Assembly: GCF_022605725.1 (NCBI RefSeq)
Contig: NC_065567.1
Coordinates: 40,527,127-40,591,126, forward strand
Reading direction: 5' to 3'
Source of the DNA: Anthonomus grandis grandis
Lineage: Eukaryota > Arthropoda > Insecta > Coleoptera > Curculionidae
Length of the DNA: 64,000 nucleotides
Under the pieces are notes generated by a model, which saw only the letters and a list, made by a program, of their open reading frames with translations, was not told the DNA's origin and searched no databases. Within the stretch, counting starts at the first letter, position 1. Each line of letters opens with the position of its first letter. The position numbers and the translations under genes are program-made. Below are positions 54,946-64,000 of the stretch, piece by piece.

Positions 54946-56640
54946 CAATTAACCAATAATACTAAGGTCTTAGAATGGGTTACAGGGATTAAATAACTAT
55001 TTCTTACAAAACCTAAAAATAACTTGTTGATTATTGATAAAAATCCTTGCAATAAAAAGGAGTATTTCTTGGAAATAGAATCATTACTAGAAAAAAGAGT
55101 TATTTCAAAATGTAAATATACGAAGAGTCAGTTTCTATCTTCTTATTTTCTAATTAAAAAGCCTAATGGAGGTAATCATTTTGTGTTTAATTTAAAAAAA
55201 TTAAACACTTATTTCAAAATTAAATTTAAAAGACGCATATTTTTTGTTACCTATAGCATAAAAATACCGGAAGTACTTAAGATTTAAGTTTAATAGTGAA
55301 TTGTTTGAATTTAACTGTGTACTTTTTGGACTGAATGTAGCCCCCTATATTTTTACTAAAGTAGTGAAAGAAGTGGTCATATGTCTACGTAAGCTAGGCT
55401 GCAAATTAGTCATATATTTAGATGGCATTTTGATTATGACAAAAAGCAGTGAATGCCTCAAGTACACCAATTTGGCAATTTGGCTTAAAGCTTAATTTAC
55501 TGGGGTTTATTATAGATTTTGAAAAAACTGTTTTAATTTCAACTAAAGAAATTACATATTTAGGTTTTGTTTTTAACACTTCCTCTAAGAAAAATGTATC
55601 TACCAGAGGAAAAAATAACTTATTAAAAATTTAAAAAAACTAATTGTTAAGTTTCAAGGAAAAGTTGACTGCAGAATTAGAGATTTTGCTTCTTTTGTGG
55701 GATAACTAGTGTCAGTATCACTAGGGTTAAATTATGGTTTGCTACAAATGCAATAACATGAATTTTAATAGAAAAATCATAATTCCTTATCACTTAAAAG
55801 TTGAATTTAATTGGTGGTCTGAAAACATTGCCAAAAAAGACTTTTAATTTTAAAATATATTCAGATGCGTCTATCTCAGGTTGGGGAGCATTCTGTAAAA
55901 GTGAGGGAGCGTAAGGGTTTTGAAACAGCATAGCACGAAATCAACGTATAAATATTCTGGAGCTTCAAGCGGCATTCTATGGCCTAAAATGCTTCGCAAA
56001 AAATTAACAAAACTATAACATTCTTCTTAGAGTAGATAATATAACTGCTATTGCTACAATTAATAGAATGGGAAGTACACGATACAAGCAATTAAACAGT
56101 AAATCTAGAGAACTGTGGGATTGATATGAAAAAAGACAAATTTTAATTTGGACCTCGTATATTAATACAAAAGATATTAACGCGGAGGCCCTGTCTAGAA
56201 TAACACCAACAGGAACTAAATACGAATTAAACCTGAGTGTTTATGCAGCAATAGTCGTATCTTTCAACTCACCAGAAATCTACATTTTTGCAACTAAACA
56301 AAACACAAAATGCTTAAGATACATTTCATGGAGTCCAGATCCGGATTAGGTCTATTTTGATGCTTTTACTGTTAATTGAGAAAATTTAAATTTTTATGCA
56401 TTTCCTCCATTCTCTTTAATTCCTAGAGTTTTATAAAAAATTAAAACAAGAAAAGCGTCAGGTAAACTTATAGTTCCATACTGGCCCTCTCAACCAAGGT
56501 TTGCCGTTTTCGTTGAATTACTTAAACAAAAACCCTTAATATTTAAACCAAAATATAACTTACTTATATCTCCTTTCAGGGAGAGCCATCCATTGTGTAA
56601 ATCGCTTTCCCTGGTGGCAGGGAAGTTTTCCGGCAATCCT
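54880..56640 (+). pseudogene. RT/RNase H of the DIRS-type element
   Basis: AGRLKNFKSQW and VLEWVTGIK at 54910-55000 are the DIRS RT opening; SYFLIKKPNGG, NLKKLNTYFK (about 55141-55220), FNCVLFGLNVAPYIFTKV (55307-55360) and VIYLDGILIM (about 55412), where the second catalytic Asp of YxDD is Gly. EITYLGFVF follows at 55549. RNase H: IYSDASISGWGAF (about 55859), ELQAAFYGLKCF, RVDNITAIATINRMGS (about 56031) and NAEALSRI (56180). YAFPPFSLIPRVL and KLIVPYWPSQPRFAVF at 56395-56510 belong to the part before the recombinase. Frames change repeatedly. Confidence 0.75.
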
Positions 56641-56757
56641 TTACAAAAATGGGCTTGTTCGAATCTATAATTTCAATGATGATAAATTATATAACAATAT
56701 CCGCAAAAACAAAGAAGCGGTATAGCACTTGCTATAAAAAATGATGGAAGTATTGTA

Positions 56758-57410
56758 CAGGGTGGCCAAATAAGCGAGGTAAGCGGCTGTATCTCAGAAC
56801 CTGTACATCTGGCAACTATGGATTTTTTTTTATTATTATAAAAGTGGCCATGAGAAAATTCTGGAAATTATCTTTAAGTTTCGTATTTCACCGCAAGAGG
56901 GCGCAACTAAAAATTAAATAAAAGAAACGTTTTTTTCTTCGAAAACTTAAATATTAACTTATACTTTTGATATTATTTTTAGTAAGCCTAGATAAAATTT
57001 GCTATAATTTTGGTTTATGAATTATTGACTTACGAACGATAGTAGGGGTGGGGGAAGCTATTGAAAGTGGAATCATTAAAATCGGTGTAAATTCTAAACC
57101 ACTTATTCGATTTGAGCAATTCAAAATTTATTTGCAAGATAAATGTAGCTGCTTTAAAAGTCTGATCTCATCACTACCCTATAGTTCCTAATAAAACCGC
57201 CAAAGGGCGCAATTTGTAATAATTCCAGTTTTTATCATTTTGCTCCAAAAATTCAAATTGAATGGTATATTTTTGACATCATATTTAAAAAGTAGATAAC
57301 ATTTTCAAAAATACTGTGAAAACCGCACGATAATATCTTTGCTTGTTTTAAAGTTATAGCGAATTAAAATCTTTTACGCACCGAGTTTAAACTTATGTAC
57401 CGCCATCTAG
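56758..57410. repeat. Left long inverted repeat of DD41D copy 2
   Basis: Complementary along its length to 59675-60310, with scattered substitutions and small indels. It ends inside at CCGCCATCTAG. Arms of this size are far longer than the ~30 bp usual for mariners. Confidence 0.88.
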
Positions 57411-57559
57411 CGCTCGGCCTTAGAATGTCTAGTTAACGTATAGTAGGCGGCAAAAACAAAAGAAACTTTTAAAAAGGATTGTATGGAAACGTCAAATATT
57501 TATTAGACGGCCAGTTTAAATCTGTTTTCAATTTTCTTTGCTCGATTTTTTGTAAAATG

Positions 57560-58687
57560 CCTTTGACAAACAATGAAGCTGTGGATTTGATTGCGGTTTT
57601 CTTTGAGTGCTTTCAAAATGCAGCAATAGCTGAAAGACAGTATGCCCTTCGGTTCCAGATCGCCGCCATTATGGCAGAAGAATTTTTCCACGGTTGGTAC
57701 AGCGACTACGCGATACTGGGAGTTTTAGTCGGCCCAAATTTAGAAGGCGTCGCTCTACTGGAAGAAGTGAAGAAAACATTATTAATGTGTTGGCCTACGT
57801 AGAGTTTAATAGGCATATTGGAACTCGTGCGTTATCTTTAGATTTGGGAATAGCTCGAACTACTGTTCAAAATATACTTAAAGACCACAGGTAATACATC
57901 TTTTTATTATAATTTTCTTCTCGAATATAGGCATTTCTTTTTATTTTAAGGCTACACCCTTTCCATATAATCCTACACCAAGCTTTAAACGAACATGATT
58001 TTGAGCGCCGAATTGATTTTTGCCAATGGATACTAGCAATGATTCGCGAAAACAGGGATTTTTTGTCACAGATTCTGTGGACCGATGAAGCCACTTTTTG
58101 TAGCGATGGAAAAAGTCAACAGGCATAATATGCATTATTGGTCGGTTGAAAATCCTCGTTGGATGCGAGAAGTCCAGCATCAAGGCCGCTGGAGTGTAAA
58201 CGTGTGGTGTGGCATTATCGGAATGAAAATTATTGGTCCTTATTTTTTTGATGGCACATTAACCGGTAATGTTTTTTTGCATTTTTTAACAAATTCCTTG
58301 CCTATTTTAATGGAAGATTTGACATTGGAAGTAAGACGGACCATGTATTTCCAATTGGACGGGTGCCCAGCACATTTTTCCCGTTTGGTGCGGCATCATA
58401 TAAGTAATTACTTTCAAGGGCGCTGGATCGGAAGGGGGAGTCTATATCCTTGGCCGGCCAGGTCACCCAATTTAACATGCCTAGACTTTTACTTATGTGG
58501 TCGTTTAAAAGATATTGTGTACCAAACTCCACCTACAACAAGACAGGATATGGAAAACAGAATCCGTGGTGCAATAAATGAAATATCAGCTGCTGAAATC
58601 GAAACAGCAGTTTTATCCACCCAAAAAAGATTGGAAGCTTGTTTGGAATGTGATGGAAAGCAGTTTGAACACCTATCGAGACATTAA
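57560..58687 (+). pseudogene. DD41D mariner transposase (copy 2)
   Basis: ATG at 57560 with MPLTNNEAVDLIAVFFEC, a shift near 57680 into LVQRLRDTGS-type text, RRRSTGRSEENIINVL and LGIARTTVQNIL (helix-turn-helix region), a 60-bp GT...AG intron (57891-57950) that keeps the frame, then RIDFCQWIL and WTDEATFCSDG with the first Asp (about 58080). After one more shift at about 58120 a clean 200-codon frame holds WSVNVWCGIIGMKIIGPYFF, YFQLDGCPAHFS (second Asp) and WPARSPNLTCLDFYLCG (third Asp), with 41 residues between them: DD41D. Only two shifts damage it. Confidence 0.82.
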
Positions 58688-58864
58688 ATACTAAATATGT
58701 TTGGGTTTAAAATCGGTCCTTTTCAGGACCATAATTTAAATATAAAAAGAAATTCGTTAATAAAATTATTCGCCTTAAGAAAGTCACATAAAAATTCTGT
58801 GATACATAGGTATTATTAATTTATAATTTATCAATCAATTATTACTTTAATAATTTATTAATTA

Positions 58865-59543
58865 TGACAACATCATGGTATCCTAGTTGTGGTAATTCTA
58901 ATTTTTAATTTAAGAAACTCAGATCACGTATCACATAAAATTAATGAGTTGAACTGGTTAAATATGTCAAATCGTAGAACTCAACATTTGGGTCTTTTTA
59001 TGCATGGTTTAATTACTAATTCAAAATTCATATCTAAATCTCTAAAAAATAAATTTAAAACCAATTTGAGCGTCCATGATATAAATACCAGAAATAAATT
59101 TAAATATATTATTCCTCGACATAATACAAGAGCATACAAGAAGTCTTTTACTTATAATGCGATTAAAACATGTAATTCCTTGCCAAACAATGATTTACTA
59201 CTTTATAATTTTACTAAGTTTAAGTCAGGATTTAGGTTGTATTTGTTTAGAGAACAGTTGAGCTCCTATTTTTTAACTCACTAGTATGGTGTGCTCCAGA
59301 GGTAACATGATGGTTGTTTACGATTGCATACAAAGGTATTTGTTTGTGTACAGTCTTGTTTTGGTGCAGGTTGTGAGTTTTATATCTCCTCCGTGTTGGG
59401 TATAAGTATTTTTTTGGTGTGAACAATTGTTTCTTTATAATGTTTCATCTTTATATTATTTTTCTTATTATTATTATGTATGATTACCGAAATTTATTTA
59501 TTATTTATTAGGGTTAAGTTTGAGTAGCCTTAGGCTAGACTTC

Positions 59544-59575
<32 letters not shown>

Positions 59576-59646
59576 CCATTTGTAATATTTGTCAATCTAT
59601 TGTTTTTTTTTTGAATAAAAGACGATTATTATTATTATTATTATTA
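58865..59646 (+). mobile_element. 5'-truncated LINE nested in the mariner
   Basis: Contains the C-terminal end of a LINE reverse transcriptase (58889-59284: LNWLNMSNRRTQHLGLFMHG, NTRNKFKYIIPRHNTRAYKKS, CNSLPNNDLL), then untranslated sequence with a T-run of about 35 (59550-59585), AATAAA (59615) and an (ATT)n tail, the usual 3' end of such elements. TATTAATTA flanks it on both sides (58856-58864, 59647-59655), a likely 9-bp target duplication. The open frame at the 3' end is undamaged, so it is young. Confidence 0.78.
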
Positions 59647-59674
59647 TATTAATTAGAGATTTTTAGGCGGGACC

Positions 59675-60310
59675 CTAGATGGCGGTACGTAAGTTTAGGC
59701 TCGGTGCGTAAAAAACTTTAATTCGCTATAACTTTAAAACGAGCAAAGATATCATCGTGCGGCTTTCACAGTACTTTTGCAAATTTTGTTTACTTTTTAA
59801 ATAGGATGTCAAAAATATACCATTCAATTTAAATTTTTAGAGCAAAATGAAAAAAACTGGAATTATTACAAATTACGCCCTCTGGCGCTTTTATTAAAAA
59901 CTATAGAGTAGTAATGATATCAGACTTTTAAAGCAGCTACATTTATCTAGCAAATAAATTTTGAATTGCTAAAATGAAATGAGTGGTTTAGAATTTACAG
60001 CGATCTTAATGATTCCACTTTCAATAGCTTCCCCCACCCCTACTTTCGTTCGTACGTCAACAATTCATAAACCAAAATGATAGCAAATTATCTAGGCTTA
60101 CTAAAAATAATATCAAAAGTATAAGTTAATATTTCTTATTTAAATTCTCTTATTTAATTTTTAGTTGCGCCCTTTTGCGGCAAAATACGGAACGTAAAGA
60201 TAATTTCCAGAATTTTCTCATGGCCACTTTTATAATAACAAAAAAAATTCCATTGCCAGATGTACAGGTCCTGAGATACAGCCGCTTACCTCGCTTATTT
60301 GGCCACCCTG
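59675..60310. repeat. Right long inverted repeat of DD41D copy 2
   Basis: Complement of the left arm; ends ...GGCCACCCTG before TA. Confidence 0.88.
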
Positions 60311-60312
60311 TA

Positions 60313-60860
60313 TATCTATTAATCACAATCCATATATATACAGGGTATTTCCTAACTACGGTACGAAACTATACAGGGTGAATCGTTAGGTCGTTTTATG
60401 AAAAAAAGTTTCTATGAACGTATGTCGGGAGTTGCTTTGTTTCTGAGATACAGGGCGATAAAGGTTCAAAAAAATAACGGTATTTTAAAAATACGATAAC
60501 TATTCTTAAACCGATTTGGTTGAAAATTGCAGTTATTTGAAGTATAAGACGCTTATTTAGCTGTAACTAGATTGAAATTATTAGGTCCAGTGGCGCGTCA
60601 GTGGGCACCACATGCTTATTGTTGAGAAAAAAACAAGGCCAATAATTAATTGTTTTGCAGCTTTTTATTTATTTTTGTATTTAAGCAATTAAAAATACAA
60701 GTTTTTCGTATCTTATCTTATTATCTTCATATCTGGCTTTGTTTTCGAGATAAAAATTTAAAGTATCTTTAACTCATTCTAAAAATTATCCATGGACGAC
60801 AACATCTATTAATATTTACGTAGATCCTTACTCGCTCTAATAATTGATTTTTTTTCCACA
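60313..60860. other. Debris with mariner-like tips
   Basis: TATACAGGGTATTTCC (about 60336) and TATACAGGGTGAATCG (about 60371) look like tips of further mariner-type repeats. No transposase text. The remainder belongs to the gap between the DIRS RNase H and recombinase. Confidence 0.3.
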
Positions 60861-60861
60861 A

Positions 60862-61537
60862 GATTTACCCGTCATAAAGCGTTTTTTAAAGAACCTATAC
60901 AATAAAACACCTGCTGCTCCAAAATATTCATATCACTTGGGATCCTAGTCCAGTAGTAACTTATTTAGGCTTTTTGTTTCCCTTAGAATCACTAACTTTT
61001 AAAGATCTTAACTAAAAACTTGTGACTGCTTACACTTACATTAGCAAGTAGAGTGCAAACAATTACGAAAATATATTTAAAACATATTACTCATAAGGCA
61101 GATAGAGTCGAAATTAGAATACCGGAAAAAATAAAGAACTCGGGTCCTGGTCAATTACAGCCATGTTTAGTATTTCCTTTTAGTATTATAAAGAAATCCG
61201 GCTTTATGCGTTGCAAAAACATTTTACATTAATTTAACATCAACTTTTAGACAAAATTTCAGATACCTTAATAATTACTCATAAGAAACCATTTCATACT
61301 GCAACCACTTAAACTATTAGCAGATGGATTAAGGAAGTAGTTTATAAGAGTGGTATAGATACATCAGCAGCGTATAGGTCCAGAATAAACATAGATGTTA
61401 TAAAAAATACAGCTGCTTGGACAAAAAAATCCAGTGTTTTTGCTCGTTTTTATAATCGTCCTGTAGTTTCGGATCCAAAAGACTTTGCTATTTCTATTAT
61501 TAGGGGAAAAACTCTACGTAAAGCTTTACAATTATAG
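60862..61537 (+). pseudogene. Tyrosine recombinase of the DIRS-type element
   Basis: Across frames: LPVIKRFLKNLYNKTPAA (about 60867), LRITNFKDL, SANNYENIFKT with the region of the first catalytic Arg degraded (the codon is lost by a stop at about 61050), ISRWIKEVVYKSGID (about 61319-61365), then INIDVIKNTAAW and FARFYNRPVVSDPKDF (about 61438-61485), the ending that marks DIRS/Ngaro recombinases, with TAG at 61535-61537. It has the same block order as bases 1-483. Confidence 0.72.
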
Positions 61538-61679
61538 TTTGGTTTCTAATTAAGATATTAGACTTTAAGTAACTATTATAATTTCGTTAAAAATCTGTTT
61601 GCCTTTGTTCTCATATTATATTATCTGTTATTTACTGAAATGGCTTATTGGTACTATATATAAATTTCAGAATCGCACT

Positions 61680-61830
61680 ATGAGTATTTGCTTTAAACAT
61701 CTACCATATAGATTACAGAAGAACGGAGATGCAAAGAATAATTAATAGATTAATCGACTTACCTGTAAGAAAGATCAATCTTGATTATTCGAGCCTTACA
61801 CGGATTTGGATCCAATCCAGCTACTAAAAA
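61680..61830 (+). pseudogene. Second copy of the QKNGDAKNN open-frame segment
   Basis: After an acceptor-like ATATAAATTTCAG (about 61659-61671) a plus-strand frame reads KHLPYRLQKNGDAKNN; a stop/shift follows, then RLIDLPVRKINLDYSSLTRI in another frame and a stop near 61827. It is related in both DNA and protein to the minus-strand segment at 45679-45726. Either a shared exon of an unknown gene family or a terminal inverted repeat of the DIRS-type element. Confidence 0.4.
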
Positions 61831-64000
61831 CTTAAGGGCAGTAAAATAAGGTGCCGTTTTTCTTTTTTTTATTTTCTTGATTTCTTGTAACATTTAAATT
61901 AATTCAAATGTATTATTAATATGTATGTTATACTAACAGTATTAAATACATACCTAATTTCTTAAATTATGTATTTTTCTTTGCACCTTATTTGCAGTGC
62001 TGGAAAATTCTTCTGCAACTTTTTCCGAAATTTGTTGCTTTTTGTCTCTACTTGAAAGAGTTTAAATATATTAAAAAGTTTATCAAGATATTTTACTTGG
62101 TAAAGACAACAATCCATTAGGAATTAGAAACTTCAGAGATATCTCTTATAAAACAAAGAGGCAATGTTCCAATTGATTCTAGAAAACAAATGGACCGATG
62201 TTAAATAATAATGGAACTTTTAAAATGTGTATTATTCGATATCCCCCTAAATAATTTTTGTATGTATTTTAAAAATTTTTTGTCTAAAATCTTCAAAGAT
62301 TAAAAATCTTATATCAAAATTTTACCAAATATAGTAGAGTTACAGAGACGTGTTGCTATTTTATCTAAAGTGTTTAAGGTAGACCTTAAGCAATCTAGCA
62401 CTAATATATATTTAAACAAAATTTGGAAAGTTTATTACAAAAATGTTAATTTCTGAGTTACGTCACAATTGTTGTCAATATGTGGTGAAACAAAATAAAA
62501 CACAGAATGAATGTGATTTTTTTAATGTTACCCCTATATGAGCTGTGTATATATCACAAATTAGTTAAAAAATACTGTGTCCAGAACAACAATTAAAAAT
62601 ATACATCATAAAGCCACCAGAGGCTTTAAAAATTATTTAAAAACAGATTAAAAACAATGAGTTACACTAACATCTTGTAGGCAAAGTTTACGTACTTCAT
62701 GTTATGGAATATTCGTTCTGTAAGATCTTTGTTTACCATTATTAAATTAGAAAAATTACTTTTAATCCTTTCCTTGGTCCCTTACAATTTTTAAAAACCT
62801 TAAAACGCTCCCTTCCTGTATATTCAACATAGAGACGTAAACTTGTCTACAACCTATAAGGACTATAGTTAAACTAGTTTTATATTTAAATAAACAAGCG
62901 ACATTAATATTATTGCTATATCGAATAATATTGATTATTTAAATAAGCAAGAGTATTTAGGCGCTCTTTCGAATAACATACAAAATGTAATTTTCTGCTT
63001 TGCTGTAGAAAAGTAGAACTTTGAGTCGGCCCGGCAAAGCAGAATACCTCTACTGCGCCTTGGGTATCAAATTACCTCCGATCTTGATCATTCTGTTCCT
63101 TTCTACGATAGTAATTTACTTTCTTGGTAATTTCTTCTTAAGTTTAATATTTCGAGTCCTATGGATAAATCAATATTTCAAAACATGTCATAACATTTTA
63201 GGATTACAATGTACTGCATTTTAAGGTAAGAATTACTTTTAAAAAATTTTTCCAAAATATTAGGTAATCCAGTATGAGTACCCTTAATCGCTTTTTAGAA
63301 AAATATAGCAACTTTATACATCTATGTATATCACCTAAAAAATAATTTACTGCTAAAATATCGCACCTCAAGGCAATATTATTGGCACAAATATCAAGTT
63401 GATCATTCTTAAAGACGATCCACATACGGAAAATTAAAACAACAATCTACTGGTCGGTTATGAATATACCTGGATATCCTAAAAAATATACATGTAAACT
63501 GAAACAAAAACATTAATATGAAGAAGCTTAAATGCGAGATTATTTTATGTAAATATTGATGTTTTTGATTGGTCGTTCAATTATGTACATGTACGTATAA
63601 GTCGAAAGACATCCATATCCATCTGTATGTGAATATGTAGTAACACAACATAGGGTTAGAGGGTTAAAATATTTAAGCTTAAGACATTTATTTTCAGAAC
63701 GTATAAAACAATTTTTTTAAGTCGACTTAATGATTGTCCTTCGTAAATCAGATCAATAATTTTAAGTCAAGAAAGAATGCCAGGACTGCCGTAGAAACTT
63801 TAGTTTGGTGCAAAGAACATAGGCTTTTTGTTTCATATACATATTTTGATTAGTCTTTGCATAACCAACATGCTATCATAGGAACCTTAACAGTAACCCT
63901 TGCACCGCTTAGGTTCTAGGCGTGAAGCAGGAGGATGTATTCTTTATTATGTATTTTTTACATTTTTTTATGACATATCAATAAGCATGCCTTGTATATT
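61831..64000. other. AT-rich region, no gene seen
   Basis: Contains only short chance frames (for example 63021-63224, hydrophobic) and short homopolymers. No recognised repeat, element end or coding motif. Confidence 0.35.

Larger units (their letters stand above)
56758..60310 (+). mobile_element. DD41D mariner-type element, copy 2, with nested LINE
   Basis: Inverted repeats of about 640-650 bp (56758-57410 and 59675-60310), beginning CAGGGTGGCCAAATAAGCGA and flanked by TA on both sides (56756-56757, 60311-60312). It holds an intron-containing transposase gene on the plus strand. A 5'-truncated LINE was later inserted between the gene and the right arm. Without that insertion the element is about 2.76 kb. 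It lies within the DIRS-type element. Confidence 0.88.
53900..61537 (+). mobile_element. DIRS-type element with nested insertions
   Basis: Gag, RT/RNase H and tyrosine recombinase remnants occur in order on the plus strand. The stretch 56758-60310 is a later mariner insertion. The terminal repeats have not been identified with certainty, so the borders are approximate. Confidence 0.65.

Noticed and set aside
59550..59650. Long T run and (ATT)n as independent microsatellites
   Set aside because: They sit exactly at the 3' end of the LINE, after AATAAA, and are followed by the target duplication, so they are its tail.
45679..61744. The ~47-bp inverted similarity as proof of DIRS terminal inverted repeats
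   Set aside because: The matching DNA is coding-like in both places and the reading frame extends beyond the match on the 45.7/53.4 kb side, so I keep the gene-fragment explanation open and do not annotate it as an inverted terminal repeat.
63021..63224. 67-codon hydrophobic open frame as a small membrane protein
   Set aside because: No motif, no splice or promoter context, and hydrophobic frames are common by chance in T-rich DNA.
1..64000. tRNA, rRNA or other structured RNA genes
   Set aside because: I looked for tRNA arm-like blocks and conserved rRNA text on both strands and saw none that I could support.

Overview
The window is strongly AT-rich eukaryotic DNA. It contains almost no recognisable host gene and is packed with old, broken transposable elements. 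The mix (two env-bearing errantivirus-like Ty3/gypsy copies, BEL/Pao, DIRS-type, Jockey-type LINEs, P/THAP, PIF/Harbinger, DD41D mariner and piggyBac relatives) is typical of an insect, perhaps a beetle; the species cannot be told from the sequence. Nearly every coding region carries stops, frameshifts or deletions. No CRISPR array, rRNA, tRNA or bacterial-type operon was seen.

Layout. 1-0.5 kb: end of a DIRS-type tyrosine recombinase. 0.69-6.9 kb: errantivirus-like gypsy copy 1 (LTR, gag, pro, broken pol, broken env, 3' LTR stump) with a TACA target duplication. 6.9-11.5 kb: repeat-rich non-coding DNA (several degenerate direct and tandem repeats, hairpins). 12.4-13.9 kb: LINE reverse transcriptase remnant. 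14.9-15.4 kb: internally deleted P-element fragment. 16.9-18.6 kb: BEL/Pao deletion derivative, minus strand. 19.0-19.2 kb: short hairpin MITE. 20.1-23.9 kb: P-element transposase gene, minus strand, with five exons and good splice sites, spoiled by one stop and one frameshift. 24.7-29.15 kb: a DNA-transposon-like unit whose minus-strand gene has six exons and a GQNRN-type catalytic region; its ends share a CTTAAG-centred motif. 29.15-30.05 kb: another P fragment, plus strand. 30-35.8 kb: non-coding repeats, including a 703-bp TRIM-like element. 35.9-36.4 kb: piggyBac remnant. 37.7-40.7 kb: PIF/Harbinger copy split by a DD41D mariner. 41.06-44.04 kb: second Harbinger copy whose first exon lies in a 4 x 627-bp tandem array. 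45.73-53.38 kb: full-length but mutated errantivirus-like gypsy copy 2, which has split a minus-strand open reading frame. 53.9-61.54 kb: DIRS-type element (gag, RT/RNase H, tyrosine recombinase) interrupted by a second DD41D mariner, itself interrupted by a 5'-truncated LINE. 61.8-64 kb: nothing recognised.

The genes do not form a pathway. The order of insertion can be read in places: DIRS before the 56.8-60.3 kb mariner, that mariner before its LINE, Harbinger before the 38.2-39.6 kb mariner. The points most worth a second look are the alternating (ABAB) 627-bp array built from a Harbinger exon, the antisense MADF/BESS-like exon lying between the two transposase exons in both Harbinger copies, the GQNRN transposase gene with serially repeated small leader exons and a back-to-back hairpin insertion, and a short conserved reading frame present in opposite orientations at 45.7 and 61.7 kb.
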